A stretch of DNA of 64,000 nucleotides from JACMJP01 sp046160675 (GTDB lineage Bacteria > Bacteroidota > Bacteroidia > Chitinophagales > BACL12), in contig JBJXHH010000117.1 of NCBI GenBank assembly GCA_046160675.1, positions 1 through 64,000 on the forward strand, in the 5' to 3' direction. The position numbers and the translations under genes were made by a program. The notes under the pieces are model-generated. The model was not told where the DNA came from. It worked only from the letters and a program-made list of their open reading frames with translations, and ran no database searches. Positions 1 through 7,480 of this stretch are shown one piece after another. Numbering within the stretch: the first letter of the stretch is position 1; every line of letters begins with the position of its first letter.

Positions 1-2
1 TA

Positions 3-347
3 CAAGAAGGGCAGCATGAAGTATATGCTGAGATTTTTGATGAAGATATTGAAGATGAAGAAGAATATAAACTCAATAACTATGGCAGTTTTGTAAACAG
101 CAGTTTTATACTCTACCCAAACCCGGCGGAAGATATAGTATATGTGCAAATGAATGAGGCTGCTGCCTCTTGCTGTAACCACCTGTATATTTATGATATA
201 ACCGGAAAAACTGTTTTTCAGCAAAGATTAGAAGCAGGATTTGCTGTTACATGGATAAACACATCCGGTTTTAATAAGGGAATTTATTTTGTTCAGTTAG
301 TGAGTGATGCTGCAAAATCGGATGCGCAGAAGCTGGTTATAGAATGA
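3..347 (+). CDS. C-terminal part of a T9SS-secreted protein (5' end outside window)
   Basis: The reading frame is open from the window edge and stops at TGA 345-347. An acidic linker (many Glu/Asp around 30-75) precedes a type IX secretion sorting domain. The domain shows the hallmark LYPNPAEDIV near 112-141, a middle segment (YIYDITGK), then GIYFVQL and a short basic end. This type A domain directs export across the outer membrane by T9SS, after which it is usually cleaved. The catalytic or binding part lies upstream, so the function cannot be told. The gene is followed by a repeat-rich gene-free stretch. Confidence 0.8.
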   Translation, partial: QEGQHEVYAEIFDEDIEDEEEYKLNNYGSFVNSSFILYPNPAEDIVYVQMNEAAASCCNHLYIYDITGKTVFQQRLEAGFAVTWINTSGFNKGIYFVQLVSDAAKSDAQKLVIE

Positions 348-350
348 TAA

Positions 351-410
351 GATTGCCACTGCTTTATGGTTTTGTTTATTTTTTAATTGTATAAAGCTTC
401 GCAATGACAC
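351..410. repeat. REP-like hairpin, ATTGCC/GCAATGAC type
   Basis: Outer arms ATTGC (352-356) and GCAAT (401-405) bracket inner arms GCTTTAT (361-367) and ATAAAGC (391-397), with a 23-nt AT-rich loop. The edges GATTGCCAC and GCAATGACA resemble an intergenic palindrome I recall from Bacteroidota genomes. It lies directly after the stop codon at 347, so it could also act as a transcription terminator or mRNA 3' stabiliser. Confidence 0.45.
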
Positions 411-482
411 AGAAAGAACTTGCTGCACCTGACCGCAATGGAAAGCCCACAGCATTAATAACAACTCCTGCTATGATTTGGC

Positions 483-511
483 GGGATGCTTCGCTTCACT
501 CAGCATGACGG
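483..511. repeat. REP-like element copy A (GGATGCTTC...CAGCATGAC)
   Basis: The sequence GGGATGCTTC - CTCAGCATGACGG shares its edges with the copies at 539-567 and 596-632. ATGCT and AGCAT can pair, with an 11-nt loop. This is one of three copies within 150 bp. Confidence 0.55.
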
Positions 512-538
512 TTATGCGATGGGAAGCGAAGATTTGAC

Positions 539-567
539 GGGATGCTTCACTGCGTTCAGCATGACGA
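539..567. repeat. REP-like element copy B
   Basis: GGGATGCTTC-ACTGCG-TTCAGCATGACGA has the same outer arms as the neighbouring copies: ATGCT at 542-546 and AGCAT at 558-562. The inner part differs by a few bases. Confidence 0.55.
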
Positions 568-595
568 AGGTTGTTTGTTTTGTATTCTTCTGTTC

Positions 596-632
596 GAGAT
601 GCTTCTCCGCCGTTGGCGGATCAGCATGGCGA
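596..632. repeat. REP-like element copy C with strong inner stem
   Basis: Outer arms ATGCT (599-603) and AGCAT (623-627) are the same as in copies A and B. The inside is a perfect TCCGCC (606-611) / GGCGGA (615-620) stem with a GTT loop. The outer arms are kept while the centre varies, which points to a structural element and not to coding sequence. Confidence 0.55.
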
Positions 633-783
633 TTTTGCGAAGGGCGGCGAGGACTTGTAACGGAAAGCCTGCTTGTCGCATTATCTGCTATAGCACAGCA
701 GGCAGGCCTGACCCCTTTGCGCTTTCGCATTGGGGATATGCCCAAAAATTGATTTCTTGTTCTTACAAATGCAGGATGTTTCC

Positions 784-3057
784 TTACAACTTCACAACGT
801 ACTTAACACTTAAACTCCTGGGGGCTTCCATCATAGCGGGGCGGATTGTGTATTCCCGGTTCAAAAGGTTATTGCAGAGAAGAGAAACTTCATTACTGCT
901 GTTTATGAGGTAGGCTAAACGTAGGTCAATGATATAATCGCCATTGTTATGTTCTTCTCTAAATTCAGCAAGGCCCGGTATGATGTAAATTTCTGTTCCA
1001 TCAAAAAGCGGTTCAACAAACTTTGCATCCACAGCCTCCATGAAGCTGAAGTAGTTAAGTGAAATACCTGCCCTGAATTTTTTTATTGTTGATTCGACAT
1101 CCAGTTTTGCGGTATGCTTAAACCTGTATTTCAGGATATTGTAATCTGCGCTGCTTGATGCATCAGCCAGCGAATCAAAGACCTGGAATTTCGGGTCAAG
1201 GTAGGTGTACCCTGCAATAAGAGTTGTTGGGATGGAGCCGAGTTTCCCATCTCCTATCAAGGAAAACTCAATGCCCTGTATTCTTGTGTTTCCGATATTG
1301 AGTGATTTAAACCCGTAAGGAAAGGGCAAACCGGTTTCAGGATAATAGCCGAAGGTAAATTCCATCATGTCATAATACTCAGAAATAAAACCGCTCACAT
1401 CAAAATATCCCTGCCAGGAAGAAATTTTTAGACCCTGCTTTATGCCCACTTCTGCACTCCAGCCGGTTTCTGATTGCAGGTCAGGGTTCGGATAAATACC
1501 GAGCAATGAAATAGAAGTGGAAACATATTTTTCAGCAATGGTGGGGAAACGATAGCCCTGCCCGAAAGAAGCCCTGACATAAGTATATTCGGCTAACTGG
1601 TAATTAGCTCCCAGCCTGAACACAGGCCTTGATTCTTCCAGTCCGGCAATCTGGTTGAACTCATAACGAACGCCAAAACTGGTGTTGAGTTTTTCAAAAA
1701 ACTTTTTATCAAGTTGGATATAGGCGGCTTCATTGGATGTTGTATAAGTTGTGTCGCCATAAAGTTCTGCTATGGTTTGCGCATAACTGCCCACTATGCC
1801 GGCAGTGGTTACAAAATTATAATTATCAAAATGTTTCTGAAACTGGTATTCGCCATAAACCAAGTCGCTTAAATTACTCTGTTCAGCTTCATTTCTTGAA
1901 TGGTTTTGATAATAACGCATGAGAAGTTTATGCCTGTTACCTTTCTTATCAAAATAATGCAGGAAAGGGTCTACGGTGAGTTTTATTCCCCGGTTCTTTG
2001 TAAGTGTATTTGTAAATGGGATGTATAAGCCGGTATCTATATCATTCCAGAAAAAAAACGATGCGTTTCGACTGAGTTGCGCATTTACATTCATGCCAAC
2101 AGAAAAATTACTGTTTATGCGATACCGCATGTTTGCATTTGTCCTGACCCGGCGATTGAAAACATCCTGTATATAACTGTCATGGTTATAAAAGTATGCG
2201 CCTGTAACCAGGTCAAACTTATTCCATCGTTGTTTGTGAGAAAAACTGCCGCCCGCATAAAAGGGAAAATCACTGCCCCACCATTTTTGATTGGTATCAG
2301 CCGGTGTGAAATAAACGCCGTTAAAAAAAGAGAATTTTGTTTCGGGAGTTGATGCAGGATAGGCAGTGCGAACATTGATGATGCCGTTCAGGGCGCTGCT
2401 GCCGTATAATGCGCTGGCGGCGCCTTTTACAATTTCTACCTGCTGAATATTTTCAATGGGAATAAAGTCCCAGCTTGGAAATGCTGCATCACCGGTGAGC
2501 ATAGGAAGGTCATCCATGAGCAACAACACCCGGCTTCCTGCGCCGTAGCTATAGCCGCTTCCGCCCCGGATGTTTGCCTGCCCATCAATAACATTTACGC
2601 CGGGAATTTTGTCAAGTGTATTTTCCAGGGTTACATCATTGCTGTTTTCTATCAGGGCAGGTTTTATAACATCAAGGGTAACGGTTTCTTCACCGAGTCT
2701 TTTTTCGAACTTGCTGCCGCTCACTACTACAGTGTTTAAAATTCCTTCGTCAGGATCAAGCTGCACATTTATTTCTTTCACTTCGCCGCTTTTTAAATCA
2801 ACAGTGAGAGTATGCGTTGCATAGCTCACATAACTGAACCTGATGGTATAATTACCAGGTTCTACTTCCATCCTATATTTCCCTTCAAGGTCTGTAACGG
2901 TTCCGATACTGTCGGTAATTTTTACACTGGCCCCTATGAGTGTTTCTTGCGTTGTAGCATCCGCTATCTTGCCTTGAATAGTTGCATTTTGAGAGAAGAG
3001 ATGAAAAATAGAAAAGAGAAGTATACTACTGGAGAAAATTTTTTTCCTGTTGCGCAT
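784..3057 (-). CDS. TonB-dependent outer-membrane receptor
   Basis: The 757-residue protein is the usual length for a TonB-dependent receptor. A signal peptide (about 1-23, ending FSQ) precedes a carboxypeptidase-regulatory-like beta-sandwich (about 24-105, TIQGKI...GASV). A possible TonB-box segment lies near LNTVVVSG. The plug domain (about 130-230) shows IPGVNV, NIRGG, LLLMDDLPM and VEIVKGAASALYGSSALNGIINV, and the rest is a 22-stranded-type barrel ending in VKYVVKL. It would take up a scarce ligand at the outer membrane using TonB energy. No SusD partner is adjacent, so a vitamin, siderophore or metal ligand is more likely than a polysaccharide, but the substrate cannot be read. A TATCTTTG box at 3078-3085 may be its promoter. 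Confidence 0.9.
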   Translation of the reverse strand: MRNRKKIFSSSILLFSIFHLFSQNATIQGKIADATTQETLIGASVKITDSIGTVTDLEGKYRMEVEPGNYTIRFSYVSYATHTLTVDLKSGEVKEINVQLDPDEGILNTVVVSGSKFEKRLGEETVTLDVIKPALIENSNDVTLENTLDKIPGVNVIDGQANIRGGSGYSYGAGSRVLLLMDDLPMLTGDAAFPSWDFIPIENIQQVEIVKGAASALYGSSALNGIINVRTAYPASTPETKFSFFNGVYFTPADTNQKWWGSDFPFYAGGSFSHKQRWNKFDLVTGAYFYNHDSYIQDVFNRRVRTNANMRYRINSNFSVGMNVNAQLSRNASFFFWNDIDTGLYIPFTNTLTKNRGIKLTVDPFLHYFDKKGNRHKLLMRYYQNHSRNEAEQSNLSDLVYGEYQFQKHFDNYNFVTTAGIVGSYAQTIAELYGDTTYTTSNEAAYIQLDKKFFEKLNTSFGVRYEFNQIAGLEESRPVFRLGANYQLAEYTYVRASFGQGYRFPTIAEKYVSTSISLLGIYPNPDLQSETGWSAEVGIKQGLKISSWQGYFDVSGFISEYYDMMEFTFGYYPETGLPFPYGFKSLNIGNTRIQGIEFSLIGDGKLGSIPTTLIAGYTYLDPKFQVFDSLADASSSADYNILKYRFKHTAKLDVESTIKKFRAGISLNYFSFMEAVDAKFVEPLFDGTEIYIIPGLAEFREEHNNGDYIIDLRLAYLINSSNEVSLLCNNLLNREYTIRPAMMEAPRSLSVKYVVKL

Positions 3058-3077
3058 ATCTTTCCGGTTGTTATCAC

Positions 3078-3085
3078 CAAAGATA
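3078..3085 (-). promoter_or_regulatory. -7 box candidate (TAnnTTTG) for the TonB receptor
   Basis: The minus strand reads TATCTTTG, matching the Bacteroidota -7 consensus TAnnTTTG, 20 nt before the ATG at 3057. No exact TTG lies at the usual 19-nt spacing upstream, so support is partial. A long palindrome (3103-3132) lies just upstream. Confidence 0.4.
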
Positions 3086-3102
3086 AGTGAAACAATGAAA
3101 GT

Positions 3103-3132
3103 GCAGCAGGATATGTTAACATATCCCGCTGC
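3103..3132. promoter_or_regulatory. 30-nt near-perfect palindrome between two minus-strand genes
   Basis: The arms GCAGCAGGATATGTT and AACATATCCCGCTGC pair over 15 positions with a single A/C mismatch. The element begins 15 bases past the stop of the gene at 3148-3627 and lies upstream of the -7 box of the TonB receptor. There is no strong T-run after it on the minus strand. It may be a weak terminator of the upstream gene or an operator for the receptor. Confidence 0.5.
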
Positions 3133-3147
3133 AACATTCTTTACAAA

Positions 3148-3627
3148 TTAATTGAAAACGATACTGTATGTAAGATGAAAACCTGCCGAATATACGATAG
3201 AGTAAATTACCATGTCAAGAGCATATTCGTACCATTCTTTACGTTCAGAAAATTCAAGCCCCCCGATAGTTACCAGGTTTAGTTTATTGAGTGTTCTGAA
3301 CAAATGATAAGCATCAGTAGTAAAAACGAAAACAGTGGATGACCCGGGGAAATTTTCTCCCTGCAGGGGATCGCCGTTTTCATATTTATTTTTCCAGCTT
3401 ATCGCCGGGTTCCAGAATGCTTCATTTGCTGTTGGGAATTTTTCCTGGAAGACTGGATAATGTGCATAGAGGGTTTGTGAAAATCCATCGCAGGCGCCGG
3501 CAAAAAAAGCAAAAGCTGTTTTTAGTTCCTGGCGGGCATTGCCATCATCAAAACCCAGGTCAATTTTGTTGTTTTGCGCATAGGTACAGGTTGCAAAAAG
3601 GAAAAATGGAAGTATGAGATTTTTCAT
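3148..3627 (-). CDS. Conserved secreted protein of unknown function, 159 aa
   Basis: A signal peptide covers about residues 1-18 (MKNLILPFFLFATCTYAQ). The frame is open further upstream to 3675, but the extra 16 residues are charged and would bury the signal peptide, so the start at 3627 is preferred. The mature part has an Ala/Phe-rich segment (FAFFAGACDG) and a FWNPAISWKNKY motif. Near the end it has hydrophobic stretches (YALDMVIYSIVYSAGFHLTYSIV) that could be a membrane helix. I recall similar short proteins in other Bacteroidota but know no function. It is co-directional with the TonB receptor 90 bp downstream, though a palindrome in the gap may separate them. Confidence 0.7.
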   Translation of the reverse strand: MKNLILPFFLFATCTYAQNNKIDLGFDDGNARQELKTAFAFFAGACDGFSQTLYAHYPVFQEKFPTANEAFWNPAISWKNKYENGDPLQGENFPGSSTVFVFTTDAYHLFRTLNKLNLVTIGGLEFSERKEWYEYALDMVIYSIVYSAGFHLTYSIVFN

Positions 3628-3798
3628 CCGGTTGTATTTGAGTTGTTTGATTTGTTTCAGGCTTCGAAAATACATGTGTTTGTATGAAAAGTAAACATTT
3701 TAAACATTTTTTATTTTTAGCGGAAAGTGTTTTTTTTCAAAGCCCGTCCCCTCCGCTTCATGTCTTTTTTCGGCACCTGGGAATTCTATTATTCAGGC

Positions 3799-3806
3799 TA
3801 TTTTTG
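3799..3806 (+). promoter_or_regulatory. -7 box (TATTTTTG) 5 nt before ATG
   Basis: This is an exact match to TAnnTTTG and ends five bases before the ATG at 3812. If used, transcription would start at or next to the start codon, giving a leaderless or near-leaderless mRNA. No TTG occurs at the canonical -33 spacing. Confidence 0.4.
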
Positions 3807-3811
3807 ACATC

Positions 3812-4426
3812 ATGTTAACCCCGGCGGAAGGATATATAAAGTATAAGATGCAATTTGATGAAGTTGCTCTTGATGCAGGAATTGTATCAAACGAGATTAT
3901 ATTATTCCGCAATACCCTTGCCCATCAACAACTCATAGGAGTTTATCCCGACGGAGTAGGTTTTGGAAATATCAGTGAAATAAGCCCAACGGGAAATTCA
4001 TTTATTATCTCAGGTACTCAAACTGGTTCTATAAAAACTGCAACAGCAAAAGATTTTTGTGTTGTTACGGAATATGACATCAGTAAAAACTTTCTGAGAT
4101 GCAGAGGATTGATTAAAGCATCATCTGAAGCTCTTACACATGCTGCATTTTATTCTGCAGATAATAATATACGGGCAGTTATTCATGTTCACCATTTTCA
4201 ACTTTGGGAAAAACTGCTGCAAACCGTCCCTACCACCAACAAAGATGTTCCTTACGGAACAACTGAAATGGCAGGAGAAGTAACAAAATTGTTACATACC
4301 CAAGATGCCATGGAGAAGAAAATAATAGTTACGGCTGGACATCCTGAAGGAATTTTTACTTTCGGAGAATACTTACAACAGGCTTATGATGTTTTGATGA
4401 GCTATGTTCAGTCAACGCATTACTGA
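3812..4426 (+). CDS. Class II aldolase/adducin family protein
   Basis: The 204-residue protein has the class II aldolase fold signature: FGNISEIS near 50-57, then VIHVHHF near 130, where the histidines would bind the divalent metal, and a late histidine in TAGHPEGIFTFGE. This length suits a single-domain AraD/FucA-like enzyme or MtnB-like dehydratase. Such proteins cleave or dehydrate phosphorylated sugars, but the usual phosphate-binding details are not clear, so the substrate is unknown. The family also has non-catalytic members. Its 3' end overlaps the end of mqnD on the other strand by 7 nt. Confidence 0.7.
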   Translation: MLTPAEGYIKYKMQFDEVALDAGIVSNEIILFRNTLAHQQLIGVYPDGVGFGNISEISPTGNSFIISGTQTGSIKTATAKDFCVVTEYDISKNFLRCRGLIKASSEALTHAAFYSADNNIRAVIHVHHFQLWEKLLQTVPTTNKDVPYGTTEMAGEVTKLLHTQDAMEKKIIVTAGHPEGIFTFGEYLQQAYDVLMSYVQSTHY

Positions 4427-5250
4427 ACAAAAAGCGGCTTGTAAACACCGGGAATTATTTTTTTTTGCATTGCTACTGAAAAGAGTTTTTCAACCGCTTC
4501 TCGCCCCTTCTCGCCAAGATGAACAGTAAAATCATTTACATACAGGTTTATATGTTGTTGCATCACTTCTTCCTTCATTTCTTGAGTATGTTCCTTTACA
4601 TAACTCATTGCCTGTTCCGTGTTTTGCATTGCATAGGCAACACTTCTTCTCAACACTGAACTTACTTTCTTTAGGAGATCCTCATCAATGTTTCTTTTCA
4701 CTGCAATGGCACCAAGAGGAATTGGTGCGGCATAATGCGTTTCCCAATATTCGCCAAGGTCTTTGATTTTTCTCAATCCTTTTTTTTCATAGGTAAACCT
4801 GTTCTCATGTATAATAACACCGGCGTCTATTTCCTCCTTCAGCAAAGCGTTTTCTATTTCAGAAAACAACATTTCTTTTTTTGTGTACGCCTCCGGGTAT
4901 GCAATGCTCAACAAAAGATTTGCAGTCGTAAATTTTCCCGGAATTCCAATGACACAATATTCCAGTTTGCTTTCCGGTATCGGGTCTTTGGAAATTAGCA
5001 AAGGCCCGCAACCGCTTCCCAGCGCTGATCCTGCCTGCAGCAAAATATAATTTTCTGACACATAAGCAAAGGCATGATAGCTGAGCTTTGTAATATCAAG
5101 TTGCTCATGCAATGCCATCTCGTTCAGCGTTTCAACATCTTCAAGTATAATATCAAACTCTAACCCTTCAAGGTCAATTTTATGATTGGCAATAGCATCA
5201 AAAATGAAAGTGTCGTTGGGGCAGGGGGAAAAACCAAAGGTGAATTTCAT
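4420..5250 (-). CDS. mqnD: 1,4-dihydroxy-6-naphthoate synthase (futalosine pathway)
   Basis: The 276-residue protein opens with FGFSPCPNDTFIFDAI, the signature of MqnD, a periplasmic-binding-protein-like enzyme. In the futalosine route to menaquinone it converts cyclic dehypoxanthinyl futalosine to 1,4-dihydroxy-6-naphthoate. Further family features are LDITKLSYHAF, GSGCGPLL and VIIHENRFTY. There is no signal peptide, as expected for a cytoplasmic enzyme. Its ATG overlaps the TGA of the upstream gene (ATGA), so it is almost certainly translated together with mqnB. The pair indicates a quinone supply by the futalosine and not the o-succinylbenzoate route. Confidence 0.92.
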   Translation of the reverse strand: MKFTFGFSPCPNDTFIFDAIANHKIDLEGLEFDIILEDVETLNEMALHEQLDITKLSYHAFAYVSENYILLQAGSALGSGCGPLLISKDPIPESKLEYCVIGIPGKFTTANLLLSIAYPEAYTKKEMLFSEIENALLKEEIDAGVIIHENRFTYEKKGLRKIKDLGEYWETHYAAPIPLGAIAVKRNIDEDLLKKVSSVLRRSVAYAMQNTEQAMSYVKEHTQEMKEEVMQQHINLYVNDFTVHLGEKGREAVEKLFSVAMQKKIIPGVYKPLFVQ

Positions 5251-5882
5251 GCTTGTAATTCATGTATTAAAGTAACTAAAACTTTATGCAAATTTGAAAC
5301 AGCAAGTTCAATCTTCCAGTTCGCTTTATTTCTTTTTTCGACATAATTTGAAATTGCCCTCACCTGCACTGCAGGAATATTTTGCATTTTACAAACATAT
5401 GCAAAAGCTGCCCCTTCCATGCTTTCTACCTCGGGTTGAAATTTTTCTATAGCCTTGGCAATACTTTCTTCATTACCATGCACTTTGTTTACAGTGATCC
5501 CGTGAACTTTCTTCAGATGCCGCAGGCTATCCAGGGTATTTTCCGGAAAAAGTATTTTCCCATTTTGGTAAGGAATCATATTTTTATCCATCAACCCCAT
5601 CTCGAAAACTGTTTGAAAACTTGTATCATCCTCAGCGCCAAGATCAGCAATTTCTTCACTTACAACTTCAACTGTTTCACCAAGCGACAAGTTTTTGTGA
5701 AATGCCCCACAAATACCTGCCTGTATCGCAAAGTCATATTTCTTAACTTTCATCTGAACCATCATGGTATAAACAGTATTCAGAATACCCGGTCCGCTGA
5801 TCAATATATCCAAGTCGCCATTTTTTGTTTGCAAATTCATTGGCGCTTCAAACTCAGTGGCAGCAACAAGAAGTACTTTCAT
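5247..5882 (-). CDS. mqnB: Futalosine hydrolase
   Basis: The 211-residue protein belongs to the purine nucleoside phosphorylase/MTAN family. VAATEFEA is at the N-terminus, FAIQAGICGAF in the core, and the substrate-binding VESMEGAAFAYVC near 155-167, with the Glu-Met-Glu of this family. Within the family, the neighbour mqnD singles out futalosine hydrolase, which removes hypoxanthine from futalosine. It is the first gene of a two-gene operon and overlaps mqnD by 4 nt. A TAACTTAG sequence, one mismatch from the -7 consensus, ends 4 nt before its ATG. Confidence 0.88.
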   Translation of the reverse strand: MKVLLVAATEFEAPMNLQTKNGDLDILISGPGILNTVYTMMVQMKVKKYDFAIQAGICGAFHKNLSLGETVEVVSEEIADLGAEDDTSFQTVFEMGLMDKNMIPYQNGKILFPENTLDSLRHLKKVHGITVNKVHGNEESIAKAIEKFQPEVESMEGAAFAYVCKMQNIPAVQVRAISNYVEKRNKANWKIELAVSNLHKVLVTLIHELQA

Positions 5883-5964
5883 GGAGCTAAGTTACAATGC
5901 CGCTTATAATTCATACTTTGCAATTGACTAAAAATTAATCAACTTTGTACTGCAAAAAGAAAGA

Positions 5965-6582
5965 ATGAAGCGTTATAATTTTATACTTCTAATAATCAAC
6001 CTATTTTTAATAAGCCCTTTTGTTTCTGCCCAAACGCAAATACAGTTAGATGTTGAACCTGACAGCATTTTTTATTTTAAGGATGAAAGGGATAAAAAAA
6101 GCTATAAAGCAATTACATTCGGAAATGTAAGCTGGATGGCAGAGCCGCTTCGTTATAAAACATCAGATAGCTGGTGTTATAAGATTAAAAATGCATGCAA
6201 AACTTATGGTCGCATGTATATTTGGGAGGATGCAATACAAGCATGCCCACCGGGGTGGAAACTACCTGATACCAGCAATTGGGCTTCTCTTATAAATATT
6301 TTTGGTGGGGAAAAAATTGCAGGTGCAGGCATTGCATTTTATGACTCTCTGACATTCCAGATCAACTATGCCTTCCCGCCAAATATTTATGGAAGGTTTG
6401 CTGATAGTGCAAACGAAATGCATTTCTGGAGTGCTACTTCTGTTGGCGAAAATACTGCCTGGCATTACTACGTAGTGAAAGATAAACTGCCGTATATAGC
6501 AAAGTCTTATATCTCAAAAAACTATAACCTGAGTTGCCTCTGCGTAAAAGAAGAAATCACTAGTACTTCTTCCACAGATTGA
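5965..6582 (+). CDS. FISUMP-domain secreted protein
   Basis: The 205-residue protein has a signal peptide (about 1-22, ending VSAQ) and one FISUMP domain (Fibrobacter succinogenes major paralogous domain). Visible family marks are DERDKKSYKAITFGNVSWMAE, CYK...C, YIWEDAIQACPPGWKLP, WSATS and a late Cys pair region (SCLCVK). Four or more cysteines may form disulfides outside the cell. The domain has a C-type-lectin-like flavour and occurs in surface proteins of Fibrobacteres and Bacteroidota; its ligand is unknown. The upstream sequence CAACTTTG is one mismatch from a -7 box. Confidence 0.8.
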   Translation: MKRYNFILLIINLFLISPFVSAQTQIQLDVEPDSIFYFKDERDKKSYKAITFGNVSWMAEPLRYKTSDSWCYKIKNACKTYGRMYIWEDAIQACPPGWKLPDTSNWASLINIFGGEKIAGAGIAFYDSLTFQINYAFPPNIYGRFADSANEMHFWSATSVGENTAWHYYVVKDKLPYIAKSYISKNYNLSCLCVKEEITSTSSTD

Positions 6583-6637
6583 CGATGAACAACTTGCTGT
6601 TTTTAATTTCGTTACTTTGTTATAGATCTGTAAGAGC

Positions 6638-7447
6638 ATGAAAAAATTATATTTATATTTTGGTTTTATTATTTTTTCGGTAACTCTTTTTGCCCAGGAA
6701 GGATACGACTTATGTATACTTGCATATAAAAATTTTGACGAAGGTTCTTTTGACTCTGCTGTAATTAATTATTCTAAATGTATTGAATATGCTCCTAATG
6801 ATGATGCTTCTTATTTTAACCGGGGGCTTTCCTATTTTTACCTGGAGAACTGGCTGGCAGCGGCCAATGACTTCAACCGGGTTACTCAGTTTAAACCGGG
6901 CGACTATGAAGCATATTATTGGGAAGGAAATGCACTGAGCCAAACGGCAAGGTTTGAAGAATCTATAAATGTATATAGCAAGGCTATTTATTATAAACCT
7001 GATCTTGCTGATGCCTACCTGCAAAGGGGATTCGCAAAATATTCTACGGGAATGTATCCGGAAGCAATAGAAGATATTGAAAAAGCTTTACAACTTGACA
7101 GCAATTTAACAGATGCGCATTTTCAGCTAGGGCTTTGCTTCATGCAAACCGGAAATCTTGATCTTGCCCTTCGGGAACTTAATTCAGCAATCACCCGTGA
7201 TCCTCAGAAAGAAACAGCCTGGTATTATATAGGGTACATAAACACAACCCTTAAAAATTATAATAATGCCATAGATGCCTATAGCAGAGCTATTGAAATA
7301 AATAATGAAGCGGCTGATTCTTACTATGAGAGAGGTATTGCTTACTTCTCAGTTTCTATGCAGCAGCAAGCCTGCAGTGATTGGCAAAAAGCTGATGAAC
7401 TTGGTGATTTGTTAGCAAAAGATGTTTTAAAAAAATATTGCAAATGA
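6638..7447 (+). CDS. Secreted/periplasmic TPR-repeat protein
   Basis: After a signal peptide (about 1-20, ending LFAQ), the rest of this 269-residue protein is about seven tetratricopeptide repeats. The repeats show the usual W/Y-G-A-Y-A-P pattern (YFNRGLSYF, YYWEGNAL, AYLQRGFAKY, HFQLGLCFM, WYYIGYIN, YYERGIAYF). TPR solenoids serve as protein-binding scaffolds. With no enzymatic domain and no membrane anchor, it is probably a periplasmic assembly factor, but its partner is unknown. It lies 55 bp after the FISUMP gene on the same strand. TTACTTTG at 6612-6619 is a one-mismatch -7 box, so it may have its own promoter. Confidence 0.82.
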   Translation: MKKLYLYFGFIIFSVTLFAQEGYDLCILAYKNFDEGSFDSAVINYSKCIEYAPNDDASYFNRGLSYFYLENWLAAANDFNRVTQFKPGDYEAYYWEGNALSQTARFEESINVYSKAIYYKPDLADAYLQRGFAKYSTGMYPEAIEDIEKALQLDSNLTDAHFQLGLCFMQTGNLDLALRELNSAITRDPQKETAWYYIGYINTTLKNYNNAIDAYSRAIEINNEAADSYYERGIAYFSVSMQQQACSDWQKADELGDLLAKDVLKKYCK

Positions 7448-7480
7448 AAGGAATCCTTTAGAATTGGTTCCATCAATAGT

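Larger units (their letters stand above)
348..783. other. Gene-free region with several REP-like hairpins
   Basis: No credible gene is visible in these 436 bases. The stretch holds four imperfect inverted repeats (351-410, 483-511, 539-567, 596-632), listed separately, and a shorter pair GCCTGCT (668-674) / AGCAGGC (697-703). Small open frames here on both strands translate the repeats and have no signal peptide or family resemblance. The region separates a + strand gene from the 3' end of the minus-strand TonB receptor, so it lies between two gene ends, a usual place for such repeats. Confidence 0.7.

Noticed and set aside
486..913. Several open frames on both strands (486-752, 542-913 plus; 512-745 minus)
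   Set aside because: They translate REP-like hairpins and run into the receptor gene; there is no signal peptide, domain, or plausible composition. They are repeat artefacts.
5382..5909. 175-codon open frame antisense to mqnB
   Set aside because: It lies fully across a well-supported gene on the other strand and has Phe/His/Asn-rich composition typical of shadow frames.
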